Positions 35,655 through 47,704 of a stretch of 64,000 bases of DNA are shown here, one piece after another. Both the position numbers and the translations under genes were made by a program. Each line of letters begins with the position of its first letter. The stretch's first letter is position 1. The notes beneath the pieces were generated by a model. It searched no databases. It saw only the letters and a program-made list of their open reading frames with translations, and had not been told where the DNA came from. The stretch is from positions 58,273,596 to 58,337,595 of the forward strand of contig CM073889.1 of NCBI GenBank assembly GCA_037176705.1, written 5' to 3'. The stretch comes from Molossus alvarezi. Taxonomy: Eukaryota > Chordata > Mammalia > Chiroptera > Molossidae.

Positions 35655-37205
35655 CCAAATATCTAATTAATAATACAGGACAAGAAAAGACCAAGCATAT
35701 ATAGCAGTAGAAGAAAATTGAGAATCTAGAAATAAACCTATATATCTATGGTCAATTGATTTACAGAGGTGCCAAGATAATTTAATGGGGAAAGAATAGT
35801 CTCTTCAACAAATAGTACTGATACAATTATATTTATACATGTAAAGGAATGAAGTTGAACACCTACTTCACACCAATTTCAAATGGGTCAGAGACCTAAA
35901 TATAGAAGCTAAAACAATGAAACTCTTAGAAGGAAATATAGGGGTAAATCTTTTATTTTTGTTTTAGAAGTAAATCTTTATGATCTTGGCTTTGGTAGTG
36001 GATTTGTAGATATGACACCAAAAGCAGGAACAATAAAAAAAAAACAAAAACAGAGATATACAAACTTTAACAAAATTAAAGTTCTGTGTACCAAAGAACA
36101 GAATCAAACAACTGAAAATATAACCAACAAAAAGGGAGAAAATATATCATATTTGCAAATCACATATCTGACAAAGGATATGTATCTATGTATCTAGAAT
36201 ATATAAAGAATTCCCACAACTCAACAATGCAAGGAAAATAATTTAAAAAATTAACAAAGGATCTCTATAAACATACCCAAAAGATGTTCAATATCATTAG
36301 TTATTAGAAAAATACAAATTCAAACTACAATGAGATACCACTTCACACCCACTAGGATGGCTATAATTAAAAGTCAGGTAATAACAAGGGTTGACAAGAA
36401 TGTGGAGAAATCAGAAACCCTGTACATTGCTGATGACAATATAAAATAGTACAGCTGTTGTGGAAAACAGTCTGGAAGTTCCTCAAAATGTTAAACATAA
36501 AGTTACCATAAGATCCAGCAATTCTACTCCTAGATATTTACTCACAAGAAATGAAAATATATGTCCACACATAAATTTGTATGTGAATGTTCATATCCAT
36601 ATTAGATAAAAAGTGGAAACAACACAAATATTTATCAACTGATGAATGAATAAGTAAAATGTGATATATCTATACAATGGAATATTATTTGGGCATAAAA
36701 AAAAAAGAATTAAGTACCAATACATGCTACAAAATGGATAAACCTATAGCCATTATGCTAGGTGAAATAAGCCAGACACAAAAGGCTACATACTAGATGA
36801 TTTCACTTATTTGAGATGTCCAGAATAAGCAAATCTCCAGAGACAAAAGGTAATTAGTGGATGCCTTGGACTTGGGGGGGCGGGGGGATGAGGAGATTGG
36901 AGACTGACAATTAAAGGGTAAGAGGCATATGCATGTATGCATGAACAATGGACATGGACAACAAAGGTGGGGACAGGGCGGGGAGGGGGAATCAGTGGTG
37001 GAAAAAGAAGAAACATCTGTAACAAAAATTAATTAATAAAATAAAGGGTAAGAGGGTTTCTCTGGGGGTGATAAAATGTTCTAAAAATGATTGTGATAAT
37101 GGTTGCACATATCTGTGACAACTCTAAAAACCACTGAATTGTACACTTTAAATGCGTGAATTGTACAGTATGTAAATCACATTTCAATAAAGTTGTTATA
37201 AAAGA
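35655..37205 (+). mobile_element. Old L1 (ORF2 C-terminus and 3'UTR)
   Basis: Heavily decayed ORF2 C-terminal coding sequence, then the 3'UTR with AACCACTGAATTGTACACTT and CACATTTCAATAAAGTTGTT, typical of older L1 groups. It is interrupted by a 116-bp young L1 end at 36926-37041. Confidence 0.8.
36926..37041 (+). mobile_element. Very short young L1 3' end in an old L1
   Basis: Only the last 116 bp of the young L1 subfamily (CATATGCATGTATGCATGAA to the TAACAAAAATTAATTAATAA tail). The duplication AAAGGGTAAGAGG (36913-36925 and 37043-37055) is perfect. Confidence 0.92.
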
Positions 37206-38635
37206 GAACCAAAAATAAAAGGGAGCAGTCCAAAAAGGATGTCACCCAGCAAAAGCAAGATATACTAAGGAACATACACTTGTGTGTGTTCCTGAGGGTA
37301 GAAGCAGGATTTAGACAGAAGAACATCTCACATTTAGACAGAAGGTAATCTCTCACAGTGCTGGCTAGGCATGTAGGAATGAGACACAGACAGCCAGTGC
37401 CTGCAGTCCTAAATTCATGGTATGGGTTGAAAAGGTGAACTTGGATGGAGCTTGGACAGGAACTTCAAAGTCAGACAGAGGATTCAAACAATTGTGGGCC
37501 CTGCTGAAAGTTTTCAGGGCAGGAAAAAATATAAGCAGTGTTTTTGGAAGGTGACTCAGCAGTGTCATAGGAGCACACTGGAGCTGGGAGTGTGTCCCTA
37601 GTCATGAAGTGATAAGGGCCTGAGGCAGCAAGAGTGACATAAAAGAACTAGGTTTATCTTCTGCTGTCTCAGTGGTGAGGAACAAAGGACAGCACAGAGT
37701 TAGAGAAAAGGGAGTTCTGACCTTAAGTTAGTGGAAGAACTGGGAGAATGACAGAAAACGGCAAGCAAAAATAGAGAAACTATTTTGAGAAAATAGCAAA
37801 TTAGCTTGATTGTAAATATAATATCCCAGATTATAAAAGGGAAATAACCCTTAAAATCCACTGGCTCACTCTCTCCTTTTTACAGCACAGCAACTAAAAC
37901 CTGAAATGAATCAATGCTTTGGAAAGTCAGGCATAAACTCTATAGCACCATCAATGCCCATTTCTTGCTCAGATCAGCTACACAGAGGACCAAGGTGGGA
38001 AGAGTGAGGCAACAGCAAGGCTGAGGTGGGATGTTTTTCCAGGCAGGTAGGGGCATGGAGCTGGCACTCAAGAGTGAATTTGCATGGAAAGAATATTTGG
38101 GTGTCCCAAAAGTGTGCTGGAAGTGGCTTGTAAGAGCTAATTTTTAAACTTTCAGGAATTCAGCAAGCTGGTTGACTTCACAGCCAGCTTAAAATTGGCC
38201 ACTGACATTTTTTATTTTTTGAGACTTGACACTTTTTAAAATTCAAATACAACTGTTCTACAGCATAGCATAAATTAAAGATCATATATACATATCATAT
38301 CAGAGACTTAGCTTAAAAAGCCACAGAAATCAGCAAATGCTGCAAGTCAGGGCCCTTTTTTGGGAGAAAAGCCAGTTGTTAAAACATGTACCAGAACACC
38401 AAGAGGCATCATTCCAGTCTCCCAGTGGACTCTCTGAGATGTACCAGTCCTCTGAGACGTGTCTGGAGGGAGGAGAGCACTGAGTGGTCCTAAGATCCAT
38501 GTGGGTGTGAGTGAAACAGGCTGTTACCCTGGTAATGGTCACATTGTAAAGGGTCATGTGACCAGGAAGAACAGGTGCTGGCACACTTAGAAAGGAGGCT
38601 TTGGGGACAAGAGAAATCAGCCTGGCCAAAGACAA
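37206..38635. other. Intron 1, nothing recognised
   Basis: About 1.4 kb without an assignable repeat or exon. Confidence 0.45.
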
Positions 38636-38830
38636 CATAACTCCAATCCATGTTCCCTCAGCAAGTATTTGTTTACTAAGCACCTACTGTCTGACAGCAT
38701 GTTCTAGAAACAGTACATGAAAGAAACAGCAATGAAAGAGACATGGTCCCTGCTTTCATGGAGCTTACATTCTAATGGGAGGTGAGAGACAATAAGCAAG
38801 TAAACAATTTTACAAATCTTATTTCATCCA
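38636..38830 (-). repeat. L2 relic
   Basis: TAAGCACCTACTGTCTGACAGCATG followed by GTCCCTGCTTTCATGGAGCTTACATTCTAATGG is reverse-oriented L2 3' sequence. Confidence 0.75.
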
Positions 38831-39745
38831 GTTTAAGACAATCTAAAACAGTTGTAAATCAAACCATTATTTTTACATTACCTAAAGACAAACACCAATG
38901 AAATTACCATTCCACCTGCTTTTAACATCCCTATTTCAGAGATGTTAAAATGTGTCTTAAAAACCAGTGACCCATCTTAGTGATAAGTGATAGAAAATAA
39001 TAAAATACAATATTGTAATTATGGGATGTGTGAAGGAAGCCACAGGAGCTGGGAAGGACCTCTTAGAGAGATGACACTAATGTTAAGACTCCTGCCTCAA
39101 CATTTGCATCTTGAAATCCAGCAGAAAATGATCTAGTTTTAAGTAGAAGAGAGGATAAATGCAAAGTCTCTAAGAAAAACTGAACGTGGCATGTCCAAGG
39201 GCCTAACAAAAGGTCAGAGTTTAAGAAGGAGAATTGGACCAGATGATGGGGCCAGGGAGGCAGGCAAAGGCAAGACTATACGCCCTGGCAGAAGAAAGTT
39301 AAAAGTTCACATTTCATCCAAGGGTCAGAACAGCTATAGTATAGGTTTCTACACAGGTGACTCACAGGCTCTGATTGCCTAGTCCTGGCCCCGGTAGTTA
39401 TCATCTGAACCACACTACTTGGTGAATGAGGGATTAAGGAAAATATTGGCATGCTTCATGTTGGCAATAAGAGATTTGTAAAAAATTTTTAATGTTGCTA
39501 CAAAATAAAGCAAGTAATATTTTTAATCAACAAATATACATACACACATAGTAGTCATGTGAGAATAAACATCATCTGGGCAGAGCTTCCTGTACCAACA
39601 GAACCAGAATGAAGGACTCCAGAGCCAGACGGGTCTGGAACTTGGTGCTAGAGGCCCACTGGTCACTGTGCCCTCATGGCTGGCCAGATATGGTTCTCTG
39701 TGGTCCAGAGAAGTGCAAGAAAAGAGGGGTGCTACCTATGCTCCA
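38831..39745. other. Intron 1, nothing recognised
   Basis: No exon or clear repeat seen. Confidence 0.45.
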
Positions 39746-40050
39746 GCTGTGTGGCCTTCACCCAATCCTTTAACTCCTCTGAGCATCACCTCTCTCACCT
39801 ATGAAATGGGGACTCCAGTGACACAGCTCAGGAATTAAGTGCTTTGGGGTCAGAAAAACCTGGGTTTGAATCCCAACTAAGCTATTTACTAGATGCATGG
39901 ACAAGGGACTTCTTATCTCTAAGTCAGTTTCTTCATCTGTGAGATGGAAATAATTAATGGTATAAACTATAGAGCTGTTGTTAGGACTAAATGAAGCAAT
40001 CTACATAAAGCAGTTGGCACAAAGTAAAAACCAGTATTAGCTATTATGTG
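39746..40050 (+). repeat. Two MIR relics, one nearly complete
   Basis: 39746-39820 is a short MIR piece (CACCTATGAAATGGGGACTC). 39826-40050 is a nearly complete MIR in plus orientation with AACCTGGGTTTGAATCCCAA, TTTCTTCATCTGTGAGATGG and GGACTAAATGAAGCAATCTA. Confidence 0.85.
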
Positions 40051-40083
40051 AAACTGAAAAGCACTATAGAAATAGTAATTATA

Positions 40084-40357
40084 GCCCGGGCCAGTTTGGC
40101 TCGGTGGTTAGAGCATTGGTCTGCGGTCCAGAGAGACCTGGGTTCAGTTCCCACCAGGGCACATACCTCAGTTGCAGTTTGTCCCTGGCCCTGGTTAGAT
40201 CATGAGGAAGGCAGCCATTCATTGTGTCCCTTTCATGTGGATGTTTCTCTCTCTCTCTCTCTCTTCCTCTCCCTCCCTCCCACTCTATCTGAACAAAAAA
40301 TGGAAAAATGTCCTCAGGTGAGGATAAAAAATAAGAAGAAAAGAAAAAATAAAAAAG
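40084..40357 (+). repeat. VES SINE
   Basis: Full-length copy with TCCTCAGGTGAGGAT tail and an A-rich end. Imperfect duplication GTAATTATAG / GGAATTATAA. Confidence 0.93.
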
Positions 40358-41271
40358 GAATTATAATCCATACCAGGCAAATACTGGGTACATAAAAATA
40401 CATGCATTAAGAAGTAGCTAACTTCCAGTCAAGATGGTGGCATAGGTAAACACAGTATCGTGTCCTCCCACAACCACATCAAAGTTACAACTAAACTATA
40501 GAACAACCATCATTCAAAGCCACCTGAAATCAAGCTGAATAGAAATCCTACAAATACAAAGAAGCCACATCGAGACTGGTAAGAGGGTTGGAGGCGGATG
40601 GGCTGGTCCCATACCCACATGTGGCAGATAAAAATTAGAAGGATACCTTGGCTGGGAAGGTCCTCCCTGAGGACTGAGGGGTCCCCATCCCACACAAGGT
40701 GCTCCACTCAGGGTTCCAGTGCCAGGAAGAGAAGTCCCCATAACTTCTCACTGGAAAAACCAGCGGGAACTGAGGCACAGGGAGGATGAGGCAGCTGGAG
40801 CCCCAGGGAGCTCCTCTTAAAGAGTCCACGCATGTACTTACTCGGACTTGCTCCCTCTAAGCTCAGAGAGGAAGCAGCTTGAAGGGTGCCAGAGACATAT
40901 AGAGAAGAACTGGGCTGTTTGACACTGGAGCGAAGACTGGAGAGGGAACTTTCTCCTGGACAGCCGTGCTGTCAGAGGCCTTTGTTCCTTTGGTGAGCCC
41001 TTCCCTGGGACAGCAGACAGCAGCCATATCTCAGACTCCAGCAACCTGGTTCACACTGTTTGCCCTGCCCTGGTGAATCCCTGAAGCCCCGCCTCACCCA
41101 ACTTTCAGGCCCACCCAAGCTGCTGCCAGTTGCTTAACCATAGGATTGGCTTGTCTTGGATCCTGCTTCAGGTTTTCCTGAATTCTTTCAAACAAGCAGC
41201 ATCTGGTCTCAGCTAGCCCCATACCGCTCGTTAAGTACTACTTAGAAAACAAACACAGGGAAGCAGCCAAA

Positions 41272-42477
41272 ATGAGGAGACAAAGAAACAGGTTCCAAAT
41301 GAAAGAACAGAACAAAACTCTAGGAAAAGAACTAAGCAAAATGGAGATAAGCAACCTAATAGATGCTGAGTACAAAACACTGCTTATAAGGATGCTCAAT
41401 GAACTTAGTGAGAACCTCAGTGAACTTAGTGAGGGCCTCAAGAGCATAAAAAAGGACCAGTTAGAAATGAAGGATACATAGTCAGAAATGAAGGAGGCAC
41501 TAACTGAAATAAAGAATAATTTACACAGATTCAGTAGTAGAGTAGGTAAAGCCAAGAAGCAAACCATCAATTTGGAATATAAGGAGGCAAAAAACACCCA
41601 ATCAGAACAGAAAAAAAAAAAAAAAAAAAAAGAATCCAAAAATTGAGGAGAGTGTAAGGAGCCTCTGGGACAACTTCAAGCGTGCCAACATTCGCATCTT
41701 GGGGGTGCCAGAAGGAGAAGAGCGAGAAAAAGAAAACGAAAACCTATTTGAAACAATAATGGCAGAAAACTTCCCTAACTTGGTGAAGGAAACAGACATA
41801 CAAGTCCAGGAAGCACAGAGAGTCCCAAACAAGATGAATCCCAAGAGGCCCATACCAAGACAGATCATCATCAAAATGCAAAGGTTCAAGACAAAGAAAG
41901 AACCTTAAAAGCAGCAAGAGGAAAGCAGCTAGCTACCTACAAGGGAGTTCCCATAAGACTGTCAGCTAATTTCTCAAAAGAAACTTTGCAGGCCAGAAGA
42001 GAGTGGCAAGAAATATTCAGAGTGATGAAAAGCAAGAACTTACAAGCAAGATTACTCTATCCTGCAAAGCTGTCATTTAGAATCGATGGCCATATAAAAA
42101 GCTTCCCAGCCCTGGCTGGTTTGCCTCAGTGGTTAAAGCGTCAGCCTGCAATCCAGAGAGACCTGGGCTCGGTTCCCGCTAAGGGCATGAACCTCGGTTG
42201 CAGTTTGTCCCCGGCCCTGGTTGGTTGTGCGGGTGGCAGCCACTCGATGTGTCCCTTTCACGTCAATGTTTCTCTTTCTCTCTTCCTTTCTCTCCCTCCC
42301 ACTCTATCTGAACAAAAAATGGAAAAATGTCCTCGGGTGAGGATAAAAAAAAAGAGTTTCCCAGACAAGGAAAAGCTAAAGGAGTTCATCATCACCAAAC
42401 CATTATTATATGAAATTTTGAAGGATCTTCTTGAAGAAAAAGATAAAAAATATGAACAAACAATATGGCAATGAATA
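41272..42477 (+). pseudogene. ORF1p relic of the HAL1-like element
   Basis: Begins MRRQRNRFQMKEQNK at 41272 and continues as a coiled coil to a stop at 41479-41481. After an A-run (41610-41631) the RRM part follows in another frame (ILGVPEGEEREKENENLFET) and then the C-terminal part (QARREWQEIFRVMKSKN..LLYPAKLSF). A SINE splits the last segment; the frame stays open across it to the TGA at 42475-42477. Confidence 0.8.
42109..42353 (+). repeat. VES SINE inside the HAL1-like element
   Basis: Full-length copy. Duplication AAAAAGCTTCCCA / AAAAAGAGTTTCCCA of ORF1 C-terminal sequence. Confidence 0.95.
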
Positions 42478-42844
42478 CATATCAATAACTGAATCTACAA
42501 ACAAAATAAACAAGAACAGAAACATTCTCATAGATACAGAGAACATTTTGTTCGTTGCCAGATGGGAGGGGGTTGTGGGAATGGGTGAAAAAGGTGAAGG
42601 GATTAAGAAGTACAAATTGTTTGCTAGACTGACAAACCTCAAAGGGAAGGGGGGATGAGGGGTGGGAAGAAATAAACCAAAGAACTTATATGCATATATG
42701 CATAACCAATGGACACAGACAACAGTGTGGGGAAAGGCAGGAGGGGGGCAAAAGTGGGGAGGAGGAGGTCAATGGGGAGAAAATGAAGAACATCTGTAAT
42801 ACATTCAACAATAAAGATAAGTTTAAAAAAAAAAAAAAAAGTAA

Positions 42845-43515
42845 TATAGTAGTACGCCCCATCCACAGGGGACATGTTCCAAGACCCCTAGTGGGTGCCT
42901 GACATCATGGATAGTATCAAACCCTGTATAGACTGGTTTTTCCTATACATACATATGATAAAATTTAATTTACAAATTAGACACAGTAAGAAATTAACAA
43001 CAAACTAATAAAACAATATAATAATTATATCGGTATACTGTAATAAAAGTTATGTGAGCCCAGGCCAGTTTGGCTTAGCGATTAGAATGTCAGGTATGGT
43101 CTAAAGGGTCACAGGTTCCATTCCTGGTCAAGGGCACGTGCCTGGGCTGCAGGTTCATCCTCAGCCTTGGTTGGGGTCTTTCAGGAGGCAACCAATCAAT
43201 ATGTGTCTCCCTCATCAATGTTTACCCCCACCTCCCTCCACTCTATCTAAAAATCAATGGGAAAAAAAAAGTTATGTGAATGTGGTCTCTCTCTCTCTTC
43301 AAATTATCTTACTGCACCTTACATACATTGTGGATGCACCAGACAAGGGATCATTCACATCATGGAAGGGATAGTGTGAGATTTCATCCCACTTCTCAGA
43401 ACAGCGCACAATTTAAAACTAATGAATTATTTCTGAAATTTTTCCATTTAATATTTTCATATCATGGTTGATTGACCACAGGAAACTGAAAATGAGGAAA
43501 GCAAAACTGTGGATA
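42845..43515. mobile_element. Tigger-like (TcMar) DNA transposon relic
   Basis: Starts with CCCCATCCACAGGGGACATG and TTCCAAGACCCCTAGTGG and ends with ACTGAAAATGAGGAAAGCAA and AACTGTGGATAAAGGG, the layout of short non-autonomous Tigger/MER2-type elements. AT-rich interior. A VES SINE (43058-43270) is inserted. Confidence 0.65.
43058..43270 (+). repeat. VES SINE, older subfamily, inside the Tigger-like relic
   Basis: CTGGTCAAGGGCACGTGCCT and CAACCAATCAATATG. Clear duplication AAAAGTTATGTGA on both sides. Confidence 0.94.
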
Positions 43516-44630
43516 AAGGGAATATTGTAATAACAATAGGTAATATATACCATATACTATAAACTAAACACTGTTCTAAGTGTTCTACATGTGTAATCTG
43601 TTCAAAATTAAATTGAGAGGATTGTTTTTAAAGCACTCTCCAGCTCTGACCTCCTGACTCAGCATGGAGTAACATGGGATTTCAAGAAAAGGGGCTTTTC
43701 TACACTACCACCATGGTGCAGTTGGCTAGCACCTCCACAGGTCTCCACTGACAACATGGAGCCCAAGAAGGAACACCCTCTCCTCCCCTCTCCAGCCCAC
43801 AGCCCTCACCCAGGGGTGCCATGGCCACAGGTTGGCAGGCCACAAACAGCCAAAGTCAGGTCTCAGTTGAAGTCACACATATGCAGACTTCACCACTTCT
43901 GTCCTAATAAATATGGCTGGGAACCCAGACCCCACATCCTAACGATTACCATTACATGACTGCAACCAAATGCTTTCCTTACTGACTTTAGAGGCAAGTA
44001 CACAAAGAGAGGGCTAGAAGTTTCTTTATTAAACAACAGAGGACTATCAGTAAGTCATGTGGCTACCCTCCAACTAAAAGGCTAGAGGACAAGGGTGCTG
44101 AGAGAAAAATCATAAGTGGATATTATCCAGCACTGAATGGAAGAACCATGATAGGAGTGAGCAATGTCCTGCTGACCTGCAGTAAAATGCAAAAGGTCAG
44201 AGACATAACAACTACAAGCAACACCCACCTCCCAGTAGAGGAAACCAAGGCACAAAAAGTGTAAAGCAGTCAGCCAGGCCTTGAAGCTCATAAAGTGCAA
44301 GCTAGGCTGCCTGACTCCTTAATCCCTATCCAGTCTACTATGGGTCAAAAGGATGCTGACAAGAGCAAAGGGAGATGCACTTGCAAATCAGCACTCACAG
44401 GCAGGAGGGGCACTTGGAAGGGACAACTACTGAAAAAACTAAAAAATGAAAGAGTCAGGATTTCTAAGAGAAGCCAGGGAACCCCAGTTGAGTCACAAGA
44501 AGGCTCAGACACAAAAAATACTTTCTGCATTTCCCTGATGGCTGTGTCTAAGTCATAATCTTGCCATCACTCCTTCTCTTCTTCCTCTGTTTCATTTTGC
44601 TTCATGAGACTTCTTACCCACTTGACATAA
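43516..44630. other. Intron 1 with two MIR pieces
   Basis: 43525-43620 (ACACTGTTCTAAGTGTTCTA) and about 44215-44330 (GTAGAGGAAACCAAGGCACA) look like reverse-oriented MIR. The middle part is unassigned; an open frame at 43756-43959 has no family signal. Confidence 0.5.
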
Positions 44631-44639
44631 CTCATATTT

Positions 44640-44775
44640 GATCACTTGTTTCGTCACTCTCACCAGAACAAAGTTCCATGGGAGCAGCAACTGTTTTATT
44701 CTTGCTTTATCTTTAGTGCCTAGAATGTGCACAACACACAGGAGATGCTCAATATTTGTTAAATACATGAACTAA
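44640..44775 (+). repeat. L2 3' end relic
   Basis: TTCCATGGGAGCAGCAACTG, TTAGTGCCTAGAATGTGCAC and GGAGATGCTCAATATTTGTT are a typical L2 3' end. Confidence 0.75.
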
Positions 44776-45330
44776 ATATTTACTAAAGGCACATGTCCAT
44801 AACACACTAGTGCAATGGAGCATCTAAAGATATAATAGCCAAAGGCTTTACATTCAAAGAGCTTATGGTCTGATAGGGTGGCCAAAACAAACTCACATAG
44901 ATGACACAAGCTGCTAAATTGTCAGGTATGCAAAGGTCAACTAAGGTACTCAAGAGTTCTAAAAAAGGAACCCTAAGTTCTAGCTGGAAGGGAGATGGCC
45001 TGACTTGGGCCTAAAGACATGACTGCAGAGAAGGGGTGAAAGTAAAGGGGAATGACAGGAGCAAAGGCAAAGAGAGAGAAAAAAAAAAAAAAAAAACTCA
45101 GAGAAGTCCAAGGTTCAGCCTGACACAGCACAAGTCCATAAAGTAAACCAGATGTGGAGGGCTGGTGGATTCCCCTTAGTGAGGGCCTTGAATGACAAGG
45201 TAAGGAGGCACAATTTGTTCTGCAGTAAACTGGGAGCCGCCAATGGTTTCTGAACAGGAACTCAGTCAGATCCTCGCCTTGCTCAGAACAGTCTAGCAGA
45301 AGACTGCACACCAGGAGTAAGAAGACTGAA
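44776..45330 (-). repeat. L2 relic
   Basis: CATTCAAAGAGCTTATGGTCTG, GCAAAGGCAAAGAGAGAG and GTGAGGGCCTTGAATGACAAG fit reverse-oriented L2. Confidence 0.55.
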
Positions 45331-45924
45331 ACACAATCACAGGAGTGAGGGAAGGAAATGTATGCAACAGACACCAAGGAAGTGAAATGACTGAAAAGCC
45401 GGCAGCTGACCAGTGCACAACAATTTACAGAGTGGCATATACAGTACAATCTCTTGTGTACTATAAAAAGGGGGAAAGCATGCTTTTATGTGGAGGCTTG
45501 AAAAGCCAGAAAGGATTCATGAGAAGTTATAAACAGGTGGCATTTAAAAATAAGATGCATCTTGCAAGAAGAAAAAGTCTTATTAAAGGAGTAAATGAAG
45601 GAAAAACGACAGCAAGACCCACGCCTAACAAACTGGAATTGAGGTGTCAACATTGAGCCAAGAACTGTTCTTGTGTGTGGGAGTGGGATCTAAGCCCATC
45701 CAAGCTTCTCTGTTCCAGAGGCAAATAGACAGATTACACAGGAAGCTACAAGAGGCTGCATGCAGATAAAGAAATAGGGAATCCCTGGCATTCAAGTGCT
45801 GAGGGCAGACCAGAGAAGATGTGATGTCCCCAAATTCCAGAAGGGGGCAACAAAGCTCACAGCTGCAGCAGAGGCACTCAACTCTAGAGTGATGACAGGG
45901 GTTTCTATTTAAAAATTATAAAAA
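45331..45924. other. Intron 1, nothing recognised
   Basis: No exon or repeat family recognised. Confidence 0.45.
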
Positions 45925-46060
45925 CAACTATTACCTAATATTTGTTGAGAATGCCCCACATGGCAGGCCCCTGGCGAGGTGCATTCCCTTTTTACAGATG
46001 AAGAAGTTAGAGTCAGGAATGTAAAACAATTCACCAAAAATTACAGGAAGTCCTAAATGC
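45925..46060 (-). repeat. MIR relic
   Basis: CTAATATTTGTTGAGAATGC and TTTACAGATGAAGAAGTTAG in reverse MIR order. Confidence 0.6.
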
Positions 46061-46173
46061 GGGGGCCAAGACCCCCATCCAAAGCTGGGGTACTTACCTG
46101 TGATATTTGCATCAGTAGTAACACAGAGCCATTCTGTTGTGACAAGTAACTATGTGCATAGAAGGGCCAAGTC

Positions 46174-46230
46174 AAATATATATATATATACGTGTGTGTG
46201 TATGTGCACATGGGTGTGCATGCATGCAAG
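46174..46230 (+). repeat. (TA)n(TG)n alternating purine-pyrimidine tract
   Basis: AT repeat followed by ACGTGTGTGTGTATGTGCACATG and TGCATGCATGC. An imperfect dinucleotide microsatellite. Confidence 0.9.
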
Positions 46231-46399
46231 ACACATTTCCCAGTTTACAGTAGTTTATTGAGTCCCAAGGTAGGGATTGGAAGGGGGATATGTATACTCA
46301 TAAAATAACCTAAATTAGGAGTGTCAATATGAAGATTACCACATCTTAGTCTTAAAATGTTACTCATCTAGACACATTTGAGAAGTAACAATGTGGAGG

Positions 46400-46590
46400 C
46401 AGCTCCTAAGCATTATTCTTTGCATTAACTAATGCATCAGCTCCTTCATGAGCAGGAGAGGCATCCTCCTCATGCAGAGACTGGAGAAGGTGTGGTGCAG
46501 AGAAGCAGCTTGCCCAAGGTTCTGTGGTGAGTCTGCAGTGAGCTAGGTCTGCACGGCCATATCCATGACCACTCAGGGCACCACTTTCTG
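46400..46590 (-). repeat. MIR relic
   Basis: GTGCAGAGAAGCAGCTTGCCCAAGGTTCTG is the reverse MIR core. Flanks diverged. Confidence 0.65.
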
Positions 46591-47035
46591 AGGACCCACT
46601 GGGTACCAGGAGTAAACTGCAGCTCACTGCTCTCTCCCAGCAGGGCCTAGGGCTCCTCCTGTCAAACCAAGAAAAGCCCTTGGAGGTCTCCTACACCAAG
46701 TGTGGCAAACACAAATGCCCACAGGGGTCAGGCAGGTAAGAAAAATGAATGGGCCCAGTAAGAGGGGTAAGGGGCAAGGACAATGTGGTGAGACAGTGGT
46801 GACAGCAATATGCTCCCCCCCACCAAAGAGGGCAGGTACTTCATAACTCTTTCACCACCACATGGGAATGTGAACTAGACTTGAAATTTTTTTCCCAAAA
46901 AAGTTAAAACCTAAATTTATAAAAAGCCTCTAATTTTTAAATGTTAGCAATTAATTAAAATCAATTAATACCATAAAGTTTCTAGACTCATGGTATGGGG
47001 CAAGAAAAACTCAACTAGTGGCTTAAAATTCTGTC
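46591..47035. other. Intron 1, nothing recognised
   Basis: No exon or repeat family recognised. Confidence 0.45.
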
Positions 47036-47039
47036 TAAC

Positions 47040-47560
47040 AAGTATTTTGCTGACTTGTGCCCAGCTCTGAACTAGATGTTAGGGACAGAGAGCAAAAAGT
47101 GGCTCATGTTCATGTGGCAGTAAAGGAGTAAGCAAGGAAGAGATCATCTCTCCCCAGAGCAATAAGCACTGGACAATGAACAAAAGATTTGTAGGGCCCA
47201 GGTTGGTAACCACTGAGAGGTGAGGCAGTGACATCACAAAAGGTGAAAGGCATCCTTCACAAAATAACACTTGAATTGGTGCTAAGGATGAAGAGGAATT
47301 TAGCCAAAGGGGTGGGGGTGGGGGAGTACTGCAGGCTGCCATCAGAATCAGACACAGAAGTATGAAATAGTATAGAGTATACAAACAGCAAGTGCCCTCC
47401 CTGCCAGAATCTGGAGTAAAAGGCAGAAAATCGTGCCAACACATGGAGGGCCTCGTGAACCAGTTTTGGGAATCTGCCTTTGACCTAAAAGCACTGGGAA
47501 GCTTGTAAGGATGCAAAGAAAGGAAGTAACACAATTGGCTTTAACTCTGAAGAATTATTG
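47040..47560 (-). repeat. L2 relic
   Basis: ACATGGAGGGCCTCGTGAAC and AGTAACACAATTGGCTTTAA fit the inner part of reverse-oriented L2. Diverged. Confidence 0.5.
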
Positions 47561-47704
47561 AAGCAAGAAGCTGGTAACAGGGGATGCCTCGGAGCAGGAC
47601 TGACAAGGTAGAAGAGAGAGATGTTCTTTCCCCTTTGTGCCACCTTTTGAACTGTCTGAATTTTATTACCATTTGCCAGAAGCATGTTAAAAAGAAAAAT
47701 TTAC

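Larger units (their letters stand above)
40422..42840 (+). mobile_element. HAL1-like element: L1 5'UTR + ORF1 + 3'UTR, no ORF2
   Basis: Starts at the L1-type 5' end (TCAAGATGGTGGCATAGG), has a 5'UTR to about 41271, an ORF1 relic to 42474 and then directly a 3'UTR with poly(A) (AATAAA near 42808, A-run 42825-42840). Nothing of ORF2 lies between. This is the structure of HAL1 ('half-L1') elements, which are known from bats and other mammals. About 2.15 kb without the SINE at 42109-42353. No clear target-site duplication found. Confidence 0.8.

Noticed and set aside
44973..45449. 158-codon minus-strand frame
   Set aside because: It crosses an L2 relic and an A-run read as a phenylalanine stretch; no family signal or splice context.
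47079..47534. 151-codon minus-strand frame
   Set aside because: It lies in an L2-like relic and shows low-complexity composition only.
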